A stretch of 44,834 nt of DNA from Proteobacteria bacterium UBA5122 (GCA_002415485.1 DHYU01000085.1:7594-52427), one strand, 5' to 3'; shown: positions 1 through 9,018, counted from the stretch's first letter. Numbers and translations are program-made. The notes: a model not told the origin generated them from the sequence alone.

Positions 1-426
1 GTACTCAACGTGCTCAGCCCCGATGTTGCCAAGACCGTGATCCCCTTGGGCCAGACCGATACCCTGCTGCGCGTCAAAGAAAGCCTCGACCAAGGCGAAT
101 TGATCGGCATGCTCGGCGATCGTGTCGCCGAGAGTGATAAAACACTTCGCTGTGATGTATTTGGCGACACGGCTCAATTGCCCAAAGGACCAATGCTGCT
201 CGCCGTCACCCTCAACGTGCCCGTCATCTTTTTCTGTGGCCTGTATCGCGGCGGCAACCGTTACGACATCCACTTTGAACTGCTGACCGAGGCCCCCAAC
301 TGCACGCGCAAAGAACGCGAAGAACGGATCCAGGCCCTGACCGAACACTACAGCCAGCGTCTGCAGTACTATGCCCGACAAGCACCTTACAACTGGTTTA
401 ACTTTTATGATTACTGGGCTTCGTAA
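1..426 (+). CDS. LpxL-type lysophospholipid acyltransferase, 3' part (aryl polyene cluster)
   Basis: C-terminal ~141 residues of a membrane acyltransferase; the frame is open to the left edge, so the true start lies outside the window. Visible family features are the segment GELIGMLGDRV, then a Phe-Gly-x-x-Ala-x-x-Pro-x-Gly-Pro stretch (VFGDTAQLPKGP), typical of the second half of LpxL/HtrB-like (LABLAT) enzymes, which acylate lipids at the inner membrane. The end is rich in aromatic residues (YNWFNFYDYW). It overlaps the next gene by 20 nt, so it belongs to the polyene operon. In aryl polyene clusters such acyltransferases help build the lipid anchor of the pigment. That role is inferred from context. 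The catalytic HX4D motif would lie upstream of the window and cannot be checked. Confidence 0.85.
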   Translation, partial: VLNVLSPDVAKTVIPLGQTDTLLRVKESLDQGELIGMLGDRVAESDKTLRCDVFGDTAQLPKGPMLLAVTLNVPVIFFCGLYRGGNRYDIHFELLTEAPNCTRKEREERIQALTEHYSQRLQYYARQAPYNWFNFYDYWAS

Positions 427-973
427 TTTTGTCCTGCCCCTGCTCCTGCTGTTACCCGGCTGGGCACACGCCGAGCCACTGCTCGACGCCGTCTTCAAAC
501 AGCTGGCACAGGGCGACAACCACAGCGTCAACTATCGCGAACACAAATATCTGGCGATGCTCGACCTGCCGCTGACCCAGGAAGGCCACATGCAATGGCA
601 ACCACCGGCCACCCTGATCCGCCAGCAGACCCGGCCGAGCCCACAGACCTTCACCATTGATCACGACCAGATCACCGTCGACAACAACGGCCAGCGGCAA
701 CAATTACCACTGCAACAGCTACCGCCACTACGCGCCTTTGCCGATGCCATGCGCGCAGTGATCACCGGCGATGCCTCCACGCTCAAACCCCACTTTGACA
801 TACAGGCCAGCGGCAACATCAACCACTGGCAACTGGCGCTCACGCCGCGCGATAAAACGCTGCAGCGTTTTATCAACCGCCTGGAATTCAAGGGTGAGCT
901 CACACGCATCACCGAGATCCTGAGCTTCGAGACCAGCGGTGATCGCAGCGAGATGACACTGACGCCCCGTTGA
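407..973 (+). CDS. LolA-like outer-membrane lipoprotein carrier protein (aryl polyene cluster)
   Basis: Periplasmic protein of 188 residues with a signal peptide (LPLLLLLPGWAHA, cleavage before EPLL). The body resembles LolA-like proteins: a PPATLIRQ strand, then alternating strands (TFTIDHDQITV) and a C-terminal segment matching the half-barrel end (RFINRLEFKGELTRITEI). I chose ATG at 407 because it puts the hydrophobic signal at the N-terminus; ATG 371 would add 12 polar residues. It overlaps the acyltransferase by 20 nt, and the MMPL exporter starts 1 nt after its stop. In aryl polyene loci this pair (LolA-like and MMPL) is thought to move the lipid-linked pigment to the outer membrane. 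Family assignment is good; the cargo is inferred. Confidence 0.8.
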   Translation: MITGLRNFVLPLLLLLPGWAHAEPLLDAVFKQLAQGDNHSVNYREHKYLAMLDLPLTQEGHMQWQPPATLIRQQTRPSPQTFTIDHDQITVDNNGQRQQLPLQQLPPLRAFADAMRAVITGDASTLKPHFDIQASGNINHWQLALTPRDKTLQRFINRLEFKGELTRITEILSFETSGDRSEMTLTPR

Positions 974-974
974 T

Positions 975-3281
975 ATGCACACACCTTGCCGCATCTTTCT
1001 GCTCTGGGCCGTCATCCTCGTGCTGGCCATCGGCCAACTGCTGTTTAACACCCGCCTGCAGACCGACATGCAGGCCTTCATGCCCGAGCAAAGCGGCCAA
1101 ACCCACAGCACCGTCCTCTCGCTGATCAAACAGGCCTCCAGCGCCCGCCTGTGGCTGATCGCAATTGAAGGCGGTGACGCCGACAGCCTCGCCGACAGCG
1201 CACAGCAATTGGCGCAACAGATGCGCACCAGCGGTGATTTCCGCCAGGTCTTCAGCGGCCCATCCGCCAGCGATGCCGACACCGAGGCCCTGATCGCCCA
1301 ATACCGCTATCTGCTCGACCCACGCATCGACGACCAATACTTCAGCCACGCTGCCTTGCAGCAACAACTGCGGCTTCGGCTCGACGAATTGCGCTCGCCA
1401 CTGTCCAGCCTCACCGGTCCATGGCTCGCCCAGGACCCCACCGGCGCCCTGATGCATTGGCTGAATCGCCATCAACCCCAACAGACCTCACTCGTCGTGC
1501 ATCATGACAGCTGGCTCAACGGCGAGCGCAGCCGGGCACTGATCATGGCCGTCAGCCATGCCGATGGCATCGACCTCGACGCACAGCAGCAGGTCCTGCA
1601 GCGGCTGCAACAGGCCTTCGCCGACAGCCGCGCCGATACCCAACTGCGACTGATCACCAGCGGCGCCCCCGCCATCGGCCTGCAGATCCGCGACACCGTG
1701 CGCAGCGAGGCGCAACGCCTGTCCTTCATCGCCACCCTCTTCATGCTGGCACTGATGGCCTGGGTCTTCCGTCGCCCGGCCAAGATTGCGATGACCGCCC
1801 TCCCCCTGGCCGCCGCGGTAATCGTTGCCGCCGCCAGCGTATCGCTGCTGTTTGGCCAGCTGCACGCCATCACCCTCGCCTTTGGCATCACCGTGCTCGG
1901 CGTCGCCCTCGACTACCCGATCCACCTGCTGAGCCATCAACGTGCACGCGAATCGCTCACCGCCACCATGCAGCGCATCTGGCCCACGCTGCGCCTGGGC
2001 GTGCTCAGCACCCTGCTCGGCTACAGCGCAATGGCACTCACCGATTTCTCGGGGCTGGCCCAACTCGGCGTCTTTTCCATCGCCGGCCTGCTCACCGCAG
2101 CACTGATCACCCGCACCCTGCTGCCCCACATGCCCTGTCTGCCCGACCAACCCCGCGCCTTCCTCGCCACCGCCCGCGCACTGCAGCAACCGCGCTCGAA
2201 GAGCATGACCCTGTTCGCGATCATGGCCATCGTCAGCGCCGCCCTGTTGCTGCAACAACAGCCGCAGATCTGGTCCAACAACATCAGCGAACTCAGCCCC
2301 ATGCCCGCGGCGCTCGCGCAGCAGGACCGCGAGCTGCGCCAATCGCTGGCCGGGGCCGATGCCCGCTATCTCATCGCCAGCCATGGCGACAGCCTCGAAC
2401 AGGTCCTGCAACGCCAGGAACAACTCATGCCGCTGCTCGATGCCGCAGTCGCCGCTGGCGAACTGAGTGGCTACACGCTGGCCGCCCAATGGCTGCCCAG
2501 CCAACAAAGCCAGCTATCACGACAGGCCTTATTGCCGGACGCCGAGCAGCTGCGCCCGGCCCTGCAACAGGCCGCGACCGATCTACCCTTCCGCTCCGAA
2601 CGCTTTGAGCCCTTTATCGAGGCCGTTGCACACAGCCGCCAACTCGCACCGCTGACCCTGGCCTCGCTGGCCAACACCCCACTGGCCGGACAGCTCGACG
2701 CCCTGCTGATGACCCACGACCACGGCCACAGCGGCCTGGTGCAGCTGACGCCTCCGCTCTCGCCGCAGGCGCTACAGGCCCGCATCAGCGCCGCCGCGCT
2801 GCCCGACATCGAACTGATCGATGCCCAACAACACAGCAGCGCCATGATCGCTCACTTTCGTGACGAGGCCTTGGCGCGCATCGGCTGGGCCTGCCTGTTG
2901 ATCCTCGCCGCCCTGTGGTGGGGCCTGCGCCGACTACCCCAGGTCGCCGCCGTGGTGCTGCCGGTCGTCGGTGCCGTCGTCATCGCCGCGGCCGTCGCCC
3001 TGCTGTTCGGCCCCAGCCTGACGCTGTTCAACCTCGTCGCACTGATGCTGGTGGCCGGCATCGGCCTCGACTACAGCCTGTTTTTCAACCGCCACCATGA
3101 ACCGCAACACCACGAAACCTCACAGGCGCTGCTCATTTGCGGTGTATCAACGGCAGCGGTATTTGCTATCCTAGCGACCTCAGCGATTCCGGTCCTCCAT
3201 TCCATCGGCCTGACTGTGTTTGCCGGCGTCATCGCGGCCTTTGTCCTGGCCTGGATATTTGCCCGCCCCCGTCGCGATTGA
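975..3281 (+). CDS. MMPL/RND family exporter (aryl polyene cluster)
   Basis: Inner-membrane transporter of 768 residues with the two-fold RND layout: an N-terminal TM helix (IFLLWAVILVLAIGQLLF), a large periplasmic loop, a five-helix bundle around residues 248-385, a second single TM (~412-428), a second loop, and a C-terminal bundle (~638-765). Both halves carry the family motif of a Gly-Asp-Tyr turn inside a helix (GVALDYPIHLL and GIGLDYSLFF). The shortness (768 versus about 1,000 for drug RND pumps) and the DY motifs point to the MMPL/HpnN subgroup that moves lipids or lipid-linked products. It follows the LolA-like gene by 1 nt and precedes the ketosynthase by 39 nt. Role as polyene exporter is inferred from cluster context. 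Confidence 0.88.
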   Translation: MHTPCRIFLLWAVILVLAIGQLLFNTRLQTDMQAFMPEQSGQTHSTVLSLIKQASSARLWLIAIEGGDADSLADSAQQLAQQMRTSGDFRQVFSGPSASDADTEALIAQYRYLLDPRIDDQYFSHAALQQQLRLRLDELRSPLSSLTGPWLAQDPTGALMHWLNRHQPQQTSLVVHHDSWLNGERSRALIMAVSHADGIDLDAQQQVLQRLQQAFADSRADTQLRLITSGAPAIGLQIRDTVRSEAQRLSFIATLFMLALMAWVFRRPAKIAMTALPLAAAVIVAAASVSLLFGQLHAITLAFGITVLGVALDYPIHLLSHQRARESLTATMQRIWPTLRLGVLSTLLGYSAMALTDFSGLAQLGVFSIAGLLTAALITRTLLPHMPCLPDQPRAFLATARALQQPRSKSMTLFAIMAIVSAALLLQQQPQIWSNNISELSPMPAALAQQDRELRQSLAGADARYLIASHGDSLEQVLQRQEQLMPLLDAAVAAGELSGYTLAAQWLPSQQSQLSRQALLPDAEQLRPALQQAATDLPFRSERFEPFIEAVAHSRQLAPLTLASLANTPLAGQLDALLMTHDHGHSGLVQLTPPLSPQALQARISAAALPDIELIDAQQHSSAMIAHFRDEALARIGWACLLILAALWWGLRRLPQVAAVVLPVVGAVVIAAAVALLFGPSLTLFNLVALMLVAGIGLDYSLFFNRHHEPQHHETSQALLICGVSTAAVFAILATSAIPVLHSIGLTVFAGVIAAFVLAWIFARPRRD

Positions 3282-3320
3282 GCTGAAAATCCAACCATTA
3301 GCCTGACAAAAAATTACTGG

Positions 3321-4505
3321 ATGACCCGCCCACTTAAAATCAGCGCCCTCACGATTAGCTCCGCACTCGGACGCGGCATGGCCGCCCAACGCGACGCCCT
3401 GCAGCAACAACGCAGTGGCCTGCGCCGCTGTGACTTTGATGGCGTCGAGCTCGAAACCTGGATCGGCCGCGTCGACGGCCTCGAAGACGAGGCCCTGCCC
3501 GACGCGCTGGCCACCTACGACTGCCGCAACAACCGCCTCGCCCACCTGGGGCTGGCGCAGGATGGGTTTCGCTGTGATGTCGAGGCCGCCGTCGCCCGTT
3601 ATGGCGCGACCCGCATCGGCGTCTTCCTCGGTACCTCGACCTCGGGCGTGCAACAGACCGAACAGGCCTATGCCCAGCGCAGCGATAGCGGCGCGCTGCC
3701 CGACAGCTTCATCTATCGCACCACACAGAACACCTTTTCGGTGGCCGACTTCACCCGCCACAGCCTCGGCCTCAAAGGCCCGGCCCAGGTCATCTCCACC
3801 GCCTGCTCGTCCAGCGCCAAGGTCTTTGCCACCGCCCAGCGCCACATGCAGGCCGGGCTGTGTGATGCGGCCATCGTCGGCGGCGTCGACAGCCTGTGCC
3901 AAATGACGCTCTACGGCTTCAACTCGCTGCAACTGGTCTCCAGCCGCCGCTGTCGCCCGGCCGACGCCACACGCGACGGCATCAACATTGGCGAGGCCGC
4001 CGGCTTTGCACTGCTGGAATGGAGTGACGACGCGCACGACCTGCGCCTGCTGGGCTACGGCGAGAGCAGCGATGCCTATCACATGTCGACCCCGCACCCC
4101 GAGGGTGACGGTGCCCTCGCCGCCATGCAGCAGGCCCTGTTACGCGCCGGACTCAGCCACAGCGACATCGACTACATCAACCTGCACGGCACAGCGACGC
4201 CCGCCAATGACCGCTCCGAAGACCGCGCCGTGCACCGCCTGTTCGGCGCAGACACACCGTGCTCGTCGACCAAGGGTTACACCGGCCACACCCTAGGTGC
4301 CGCCGGCATCGTCGAGATCGGTTTTGCCGCGCTGGCCATCGAGCACGGCTTCATGCCCGGCAGCCTCAATACCGAGACCATTGATCCGGAACTGCAGGCC
4401 CAGGTCATCCTGCAACCACGCCAGGCGCAGCTACGGACCGTGATGAGCAATTCCTTCGGCTTCGGCGGCAGCAATGCCTGCCTGATCATCGGGAGGGCGT
4501 CATGA
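3321..4505 (+). CDS. Beta-ketoacyl-ACP synthase (ApeO-like, aryl polyene biosynthesis)
   Basis: Type II ketosynthase of 394 residues that would condense malonyl-ACP with the growing polyene chain. The full catalytic triad is present: Cys162 in STACSSS, His289 in NLHGTAT and His323 in GYTGHTLGAAG, with Lys318 just before. The C-terminus has the usual Gly-rich NSFGFGGSNAC motif. Its sequence is clearly of the FabB/FabF fold but diverged, as expected for secondary metabolism. The stop overlaps the start of the next gene (ATGA), so this and the chain-length-factor-like protein are translationally coupled, as expected for partners of a KS heterodimer. Assignment to ApeO rather than ApeR is inferred from gene order. 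Confidence 0.88.
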   Translation: MTRPLKISALTISSALGRGMAAQRDALQQQRSGLRRCDFDGVELETWIGRVDGLEDEALPDALATYDCRNNRLAHLGLAQDGFRCDVEAAVARYGATRIGVFLGTSTSGVQQTEQAYAQRSDSGALPDSFIYRTTQNTFSVADFTRHSLGLKGPAQVISTACSSSAKVFATAQRHMQAGLCDAAIVGGVDSLCQMTLYGFNSLQLVSSRRCRPADATRDGINIGEAAGFALLEWSDDAHDLRLLGYGESSDAYHMSTPHPEGDGALAAMQQALLRAGLSHSDIDYINLHGTATPANDRSEDRAVHRLFGADTPCSSTKGYTGHTLGAAGIVEIGFAALAIEHGFMPGSLNTETIDPELQAQVILQPRQAQLRTVMSNSFGFGGSNACLIIGRAS

Positions 4506-5311
4506 TCAAATTCGGCATTGGCGCCATCGCCACCCTCGGCCCCGGCATCGAAAACTGGGCGCAGCTACAGGCCATGCTCAACGGCGAACAGCCCTTTGAC
4601 CTGGCCGCACCGCTGCCCAAACTGGCGCCCAGCCTGCTGCCCGCCAACGAGCGCCGGCGCACCACCACGCTGATCAAACTGGCCCTGCAATGCGGCGCCG
4701 ATGCGCTCGCCCAACGCCCCGAGCAGCTCGAACGCTGCGCCACGGTCTTTGCCAGCTCCGGCGGCGACCTGGAGATCGTCGATCGCATCCTCAGCGCACT
4801 GCAGCTGGAGGGTAAACCGGTATCGCCGATCCACTTTCATAACTCTGTCCACAACGCCCCGGCGGGCTATTGGTCGATCGCCGCCGCCAGTCGCGCCGCC
4901 TCGACCAGCCTGTCGGCCTACGACAGCAGTTTTGGCGCCGGCTTATTGGAGGCCGCAACCCAGGTGCTGACGGAACAGCAGCCGGTATTGCTGGTGGCCT
5001 ACGACCTGCCCGCCCCCGAGGCCCTGCATCGCTTCCGGCCGCTGAGCGCCCCCTTCGCGGTGGCGCTGCTGTTGCAGCCTGCTGGCAGTGGCAGTGACCA
5101 GGGCATGGCCGAGCTGACGCTGGAGCTCGCTGATCCGGCCAGCACACCGATGCCCACCGCTATCTCAGATCCGGCACTGGAAGCGCTGCGCAGCGGCAAT
5201 CCCGCCGCCCGCGCCCTGCCCCTGCTTGCGCTGCTGGCCAAACAGGGCCACGGCAAGGTCGCACTGCCCTACCTCGATGGCGCCCTGCAGATCGAGATCC
5301 ACACGTGCTGA
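4502..5311 (+). CDS. Ketosynthase-like chain length factor (ApeC-like)
   Basis: Protein of 269 residues resembling only the N-terminal half of a ketosynthase (the Ketoacyl-synt_2 type common in aryl polyene loci). The motifs SGGDLEIVDRIL, IHFHNSVHNAPAGYWSI and SAYDSSFGAGLLEA are characteristic. At the place where a ketosynthase has its nucleophilic Cys this protein has no Cys, and the C-terminal half with the two His is missing, so it is expected to be catalytically dead and to act as partner or chain-length factor of the preceding ketosynthase. It is coupled to it by a 4-nt overlap and to the following dehydratase by a 7-nt overlap. The biochemical role is inferred from published aryl polyene systems. 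Confidence 0.82.
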   Translation: MIKFGIGAIATLGPGIENWAQLQAMLNGEQPFDLAAPLPKLAPSLLPANERRRTTTLIKLALQCGADALAQRPEQLERCATVFASSGGDLEIVDRILSALQLEGKPVSPIHFHNSVHNAPAGYWSIAAASRAASTSLSAYDSSFGAGLLEAATQVLTEQQPVLLVAYDLPAPEALHRFRPLSAPFAVALLLQPAGSGSDQGMAELTLELADPASTPMPTAISDPALEALRSGNPAARALPLLALLAKQGHGKVALPYLDGALQIEIHTC

Positions 5312-5757
5312 TCGCGCACGACGAGCTGGCGAGCCTGATCCCCCACAGCGGCGACATGTGCCTGCTCGATGGCGTGCTGGCCTGGGATCAGGACACGATC
5401 ACCTGTCAGGCCATCAGCCATCGCTCGGCGCACAACCCATTGCGCTGCGCCCAGGGCCTCGCCAGCCTGCACGCGATTGAATACGGCGCCCAGGCCGTCG
5501 CCGTGCATGGTGGTCTGCTGGCGCGCGCCGCGGGCCACCGTCTGCCACCGGGTTTTCTCGCCGCCGCCCGCAACGTCAAACTACATCGCGACTGGCTGCA
5601 CGATATCGAGGCCCCGCTGACCGTCGAGGCGCAGCGCCTGATGGCCGATGGCGGCAGTTTTATCTATCAATTCACCGTCAGCAGCCAGGGCGAGACACTG
5701 GTCTCCGGACGCACCACGGTCATGGCGGCCCCAGCCACTGAAGGAGCAGCCTCATGA
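5305..5757 (+). CDS. 3-hydroxyacyl-ACP dehydratase, hotdog fold (ApeP-like)
   Basis: Hotdog-fold protein of 150 residues. The N-terminal motif LIPHSGDMCLLD (His14) and the helix LASLHAIEYGAQAVAVHG match the ApeP/FabZ-like dehydratases of aryl polyene clusters, which remove water from 3-hydroxyacyl-ACP to make the conjugated double bonds. Start is GTG at 5305, overlapping the previous stop by 7 nt; no in-frame ATG gives the PHSGDM motif. The stop overlaps the next ATG (ATGA), so translation is coupled through the reductase. Membership of the family is well supported; substrate is inferred from the neighbours. Confidence 0.85.
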   Translation: MLIAHDELASLIPHSGDMCLLDGVLAWDQDTITCQAISHRSAHNPLRCAQGLASLHAIEYGAQAVAVHGGLLARAAGHRLPPGFLAAARNVKLHRDWLHDIEAPLTVEAQRLMADGGSFIYQFTVSSQGETLVSGRTTVMAAPATEGAAS

Positions 5758-6473
5758 AGCGCGCCCTCGTCACCGGCGGCAGCGGCGATATCGGCGCCGC
5801 CATCTGCCAACGCCTGGCCGCAGATGGCCTGCACGTCATCGTCCACGCCGCCAGCCGTCCCGAGCGGGCAGAGGCGATCGCGCAGGGCATTCGTGACACC
5901 GGCGGCTCTGCCAGCAGCGTTTGCTTCGATATCACCGACGGTGAGACCACCCGTCAGCAGCTCGAACAACTGTTGCAGGATGGCCCGATCCAGGTGCTGG
6001 TCAGCAATGCCGGCATCCATCAGGATGCACCGCTGGCGGGCATGACGCCGCAACAATGGCATCAGGTCATCGATGTCTCGCTGCATGGCTTTTACAACGT
6101 CTGCCAACCGCTGCTGCTGCCGATGATGGGCACACGCTGGGGCCGCGTCATTGCCCTGTCGTCTGTCGCCGGCGTGATGGGTAATCGCGGTCAGGCCAAC
6201 TACGCCGCGGCCAAGGCCGGTCTGCACGGCGCGATCAAATCGCTATCGCAGGAATTGGCCTCGCGCAAGATCACCGCCAACGTGGTCGCACCCGGCATCA
6301 TCGCCGGCCACATGACCGAGGCCGTGTTCGACAAGACCACCATCAAACAACTGGTGCCCGCCGCACGCGCCGGGCAACCGCAAGAGGTCGCCGACCTGGT
6401 AGCGTTTCTGGCCTCGGATCGTGCCAGCTATATCACCGGCCAGATCATCAACATCAACGGAGGCATGGCCTGA
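5754..6473 (+). CDS. 3-oxoacyl-ACP reductase, SDR family (ApeQ/FabG-like)
   Basis: Short-chain dehydrogenase of 239 residues. The cofactor loop TGGSGDIG (residues 7-14), the NAG motif at 85-87, and the catalytic Ser137, Tyr150 and Lys154 (YAAAK) are all present; the C-terminus has ITGQIININGG as in FabG. It would reduce 3-oxoacyl-ACP with NADPH in each polyene elongation round. Start is fixed by the ATGA overlap with the dehydratase, and its stop shares one base with the start of the glycosyltransferase. A distinct FabG for primary metabolism is not in the window, so involvement in polyene synthesis rests on operon position. Confidence 0.9.
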   Translation: MKRALVTGGSGDIGAAICQRLAADGLHVIVHAASRPERAEAIAQGIRDTGGSASSVCFDITDGETTRQQLEQLLQDGPIQVLVSNAGIHQDAPLAGMTPQQWHQVIDVSLHGFYNVCQPLLLPMMGTRWGRVIALSSVAGVMGNRGQANYAAAKAGLHGAIKSLSQELASRKITANVVAPGIIAGHMTEAVFDKTTIKQLVPAARAGQPQEVADLVAFLASDRASYITGQIININGGMA

Positions 6474-7210
6474 TGCAGGTTGTGGTACTGATTCCCGCCT
6501 ATAACGAGGCACGCACCATCGCCGATGTCGCCGCCCGCGTACTGGCGCAGGGCCTGCCGCTGGTCGTGGTGGATGATGCGTCCAGCGATGACACCGCCGC
6601 CTGCCTGCAAGGCCTGGATGTCACCGTGCTGCGCAACGAACACAACCTGGGCAAGGGTGGCAGCCTGTGGCGCGGCATGCAGTACGCGCAGGAACTGGGC
6701 GCCGATGCGATCATCACCCTCGATGGCGATGGCCAGCACCGCCCGGAAGACATCCCGACCGTACTCGCCGCTGCCGCCCAGCACCCCAACACCATCATCA
6801 TCGCCGCGCGCAAACTCAATACCGAGCAGGCGCCCAAGGCACGCAAGGCCGCCAACAAAATTGCAGATTTCTGGATCTCATGGGCGGCGGGCTATCCGAT
6901 CAGCGACTCACAATCGGGCTTTCGCCTCTACCCAAGTTCGCTGATTCGTAATCTCCAGATCAAGACCGATGGCGATCGTGGCTTTGTGTTTGAAAGCGAG
7001 ATACTGATCCGCGCCGTGACGCAAAAGGTCTACAGTCAGGCCATCGCCATCCCCAGCATCTATCAAAAGGGGGCCCGCCCCAGCCACTTTCGGCCGGTGC
7101 GCGACATCGTCAACATCACATTGATGGTCGCCGCCCACCTGATTCGCCACGGTCTGGCACCGATCAGATTGCTGCGTTCGTTGAAACTAATGCCCGATCC
7201 CAGACGCTAA
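6473..7210 (+). CDS. Family 2 glycosyltransferase (end of aryl polyene operon)
   Basis: GT-A fold glycosyltransferase of 245 residues. It starts with VVVLIPAYNEARTIADV, has VVVDDASSDDTAACL as nucleotide-sugar site, NLGKGGSLWRGM, and the metal-binding region TLDGDGQHRPEDIP. No convincing C-terminal TM pair is seen, so it is probably a peripheral enzyme like dolichol-phosphate-mannose synthase relatives. It begins one base inside the reductase stop (TGATG) and is the last + strand gene of the operon; its stop overlaps by 3 nt the stop of the convergent hydrolase. In aryl polyene loci a GT2 is thought to decorate or anchor the polyene. Acceptor and donor cannot be read from the sequence. Confidence 0.85.
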   Translation: MQVVVLIPAYNEARTIADVAARVLAQGLPLVVVDDASSDDTAACLQGLDVTVLRNEHNLGKGGSLWRGMQYAQELGADAIITLDGDGQHRPEDIPTVLAAAAQHPNTIIIAARKLNTEQAPKARKAANKIADFWISWAAGYPISDSQSGFRLYPSSLIRNLQIKTDGDRGFVFESEILIRAVTQKVYSQAIAIPSIYQKGARPSHFRPVRDIVNITLMVAAHLIRHGLAPIRLLRSLKLMPDPRR

Positions 7211-8583
7211 AGCCGGTCACCCGTCAGCAGGGAAAACAGGCCATGCGCCGGGCCGTTAAAAAAACGGCTGTTTAATTCGCTGATCGAAAATACCAGCTCA
7301 GACGGCACCTCGATCAGCACCGAGCTTTCGCCACCGCGCATAGTGACACCCGCCAGATCGATGCGGCTGCGCGATACCGTCAACGCCACATCACCTTCGA
7401 TCACCCCCCCCGTGATCAACACGTCTGAACCGACGATATGGGTACGCCCCAGATCGCTGTTCTCGATCTCGACCCGCGATTCATGAATCCTCAACTCACG
7501 GATCGATGAATTGACGATGCGTACGTGGGAGCAATTGGCGATCTCCAGCAACTCAAAGTCACCCTCAAATTCCATCGTCTCACGAAACTGACAGACCGCC
7601 CGCCAATCATCCAGCCCCTTGCGTGGTTTGTGTCTACGCAGTTGACTCTGCTGTTTAAACACCTCCACATCCGTCTCAATAAATGTCTGCAGTGACTGAT
7701 TGAATTGTGCAACATGACTCGTCATCGGTACATGACCTGCCGCATCAATCACCTCTAGCTGGGCATAGGGCAGACGCGCGACGAGTGCCTCACCCGTGCG
7801 CAGCGGTGCCACCTTGTCGCCCCGCAACCACAACAACTGCACCGGCACCTCGACCATCGACGCATACGGCGCAAAATTGTTGTAGATCAAACGATATCCG
7901 GCGATAAGCGCAGGCTCATACCCCTCACCGGCCATCTTCAGCGGCGCACGAGGATCACGCCCCCCCTCGACACGCCCCATCCACTCACCGGTCAAGCGAC
8001 CGAAAAAGTCGCCCCAGGCATCGCCAAAGAAACGACTCACCCAGCTCCGCGCCACTGTCTTGCTATAGGCAATCTTGTGCAACATCCCCGCGACATTGGC
8101 GGCAAAAACCCGATCAACGCTATCCACATGCTGCGCCGCAAACTGCAGTCCAATCACCGCTCCCATCGAATGCCCAACCACGATCACCGGCTGTTCGATA
8201 TATGTCTGGTGCAGGAAATGAATATATCTGACGTAGTTATCCGGTGAATAATCGGCCGCCTCGTTTGAAGAGGCGCCAAACCCTGGCAGGTCGACCAAAA
8301 AGATATTGTAGTGCGCAGAGAACACGGGCACCTGTTCGCGCCAGTCGTCCAGCGCATTGCCACTCAGGCCATGGATCAGCAGCAGTGTTTTTCGATCTGC
8401 CTGAACAGCATTGCGATAAAAACAGGCGCGATGTCCAAATACAGGCTCCTCCACGCATTGCTGCACCAACCCCAGCGCATGCCCGGGTTGCTCGGCCTGT
8501 ATCGAAAATGAAACCAACGACAATAGAAATAAAAACGCCCAGGCAGAGCCCAGGCGTCTAGTACATAACTTCGGCATTCGCAT
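7207..8583 (-). CDS. Exported alpha/beta hydrolase with C-terminal beta-helix-like domain
   Basis: Protein of about 458 residues with a hydrophobic N-terminal signal (AWAFLFLLSLVSFSIQA). Residues ~65-300 are an alpha/beta hydrolase: LLIHGLSG oxyanion region, nucleophile elbow GHSMG (Ser139) and a late His in AAGHVPMT. After that comes a ~130-residue segment of short repeated strands (LEIANCSHVRIVNSSIRELRI..., SDVLITGGVIEGDV...) that reads like a right-handed beta-helix, an unusual addition. The start is uncertain: ATG 8583 or 8577, or GTG 8619, and none has a strong ribosome site. Gene is convergent with the polyene operon and 39 nt downstream of a lipoprotein on the same strand. Substrate unknown. 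Confidence 0.75.
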   Translation of the reverse strand: MRMPKLCTRRLGSAWAFLFLLSLVSFSIQAEQPGHALGLVQQCVEEPVFGHRACFYRNAVQADRKTLLLIHGLSGNALDDWREQVPVFSAHYNIFLVDLPGFGASSNEAADYSPDNYVRYIHFLHQTYIEQPVIVVGHSMGAVIGLQFAAQHVDSVDRVFAANVAGMLHKIAYSKTVARSWVSRFFGDAWGDFFGRLTGEWMGRVEGGRDPRAPLKMAGEGYEPALIAGYRLIYNNFAPYASMVEVPVQLLWLRGDKVAPLRTGEALVARLPYAQLEVIDAAGHVPMTSHVAQFNQSLQTFIETDVEVFKQQSQLRRHKPRKGLDDWRAVCQFRETMEFEGDFELLEIANCSHVRIVNSSIRELRIHESRVEIENSDLGRTHIVGSDVLITGGVIEGDVALTVSRSRIDLAGVTMRGGESSVLIEVPSELVFSISELNSRFFNGPAHGLFSLLTGDRL

Positions 8584-8622
8584 TGAGATCAGCACTACAT
8601 CAATGCGCACATGTGGCACAAC

Positions 8623-9018
8623 CTACAACAGACCGGTCTGAGCCTGAATCGCATTTTCCAAACGCTGAATCCAACCATTGTAGTTGCTGTGAATATTAGT
8701 ACCGTCATAATTCAGATTAATACTGTCTTTATAATTGATACTAAACGAATCGGCATCATAGGTAATTTCTGTCACGGCACGATGATCTCTCACCTGCAAA
8801 ACGGCAAGGATCTTACCTTCACCTTCTCGCTTCACATTCCAACCCAAAGAGGTTGCTGCGCTTACGATCGCCCGTTCCACCTGCTGCATGCTAGGTGTTG
8901 AATCACCATAAGTCATAATCGCAGTATCATCAACGTTGTAAACCAAACCAGAGCGGCAGCCCACGATGAGCGACAACGCCAACGCAGGCAGGGCCAATTT
9001 CAATGCAGTCTTATTCAT
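8623..9018 (-). CDS. Small hypothetical lipoprotein
   Basis: 131-residue protein with a clear lipoprotein signal: Lys near the start, a hydrophobic stretch (LALPALALSLIVG) and Cys21 in the lipobox LIVGC, followed by Arg, so probably outer-membrane directed. The mature part has a conserved-looking segment QQVERAIVSAATSLGW and two beta-like strands (AVTEITYDADSFSINYKDS). Strong ribosome site AAGGAG 9 nt before ATG. It lies just upstream of the hydrolase on the same strand and may be cotranscribed. I do not recognise the family beyond a general periplasmic/outer-membrane lipoprotein. Confidence 0.75.
   Translation of the reverse strand: MNKTALKLALPALALSLIVGCRSGLVYNVDDTAIMTYGDSTPSMQQVERAIVSAATSLGWNVKREGEGKILAVLQVRDHRAVTEITYDADSFSINYKDSINLNYDGTNIHSNYNGWIQRLENAIQAQTGLL

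Noticed and set aside
1488..2507. Long antisense open frames (up to 339 codons) across the MMPL and ketosynthase genes
   Set aside because: They are mirror frames of high-GC coding genes with Gly/Ala/Gln-rich, domain-free translations and no ribosome sites.
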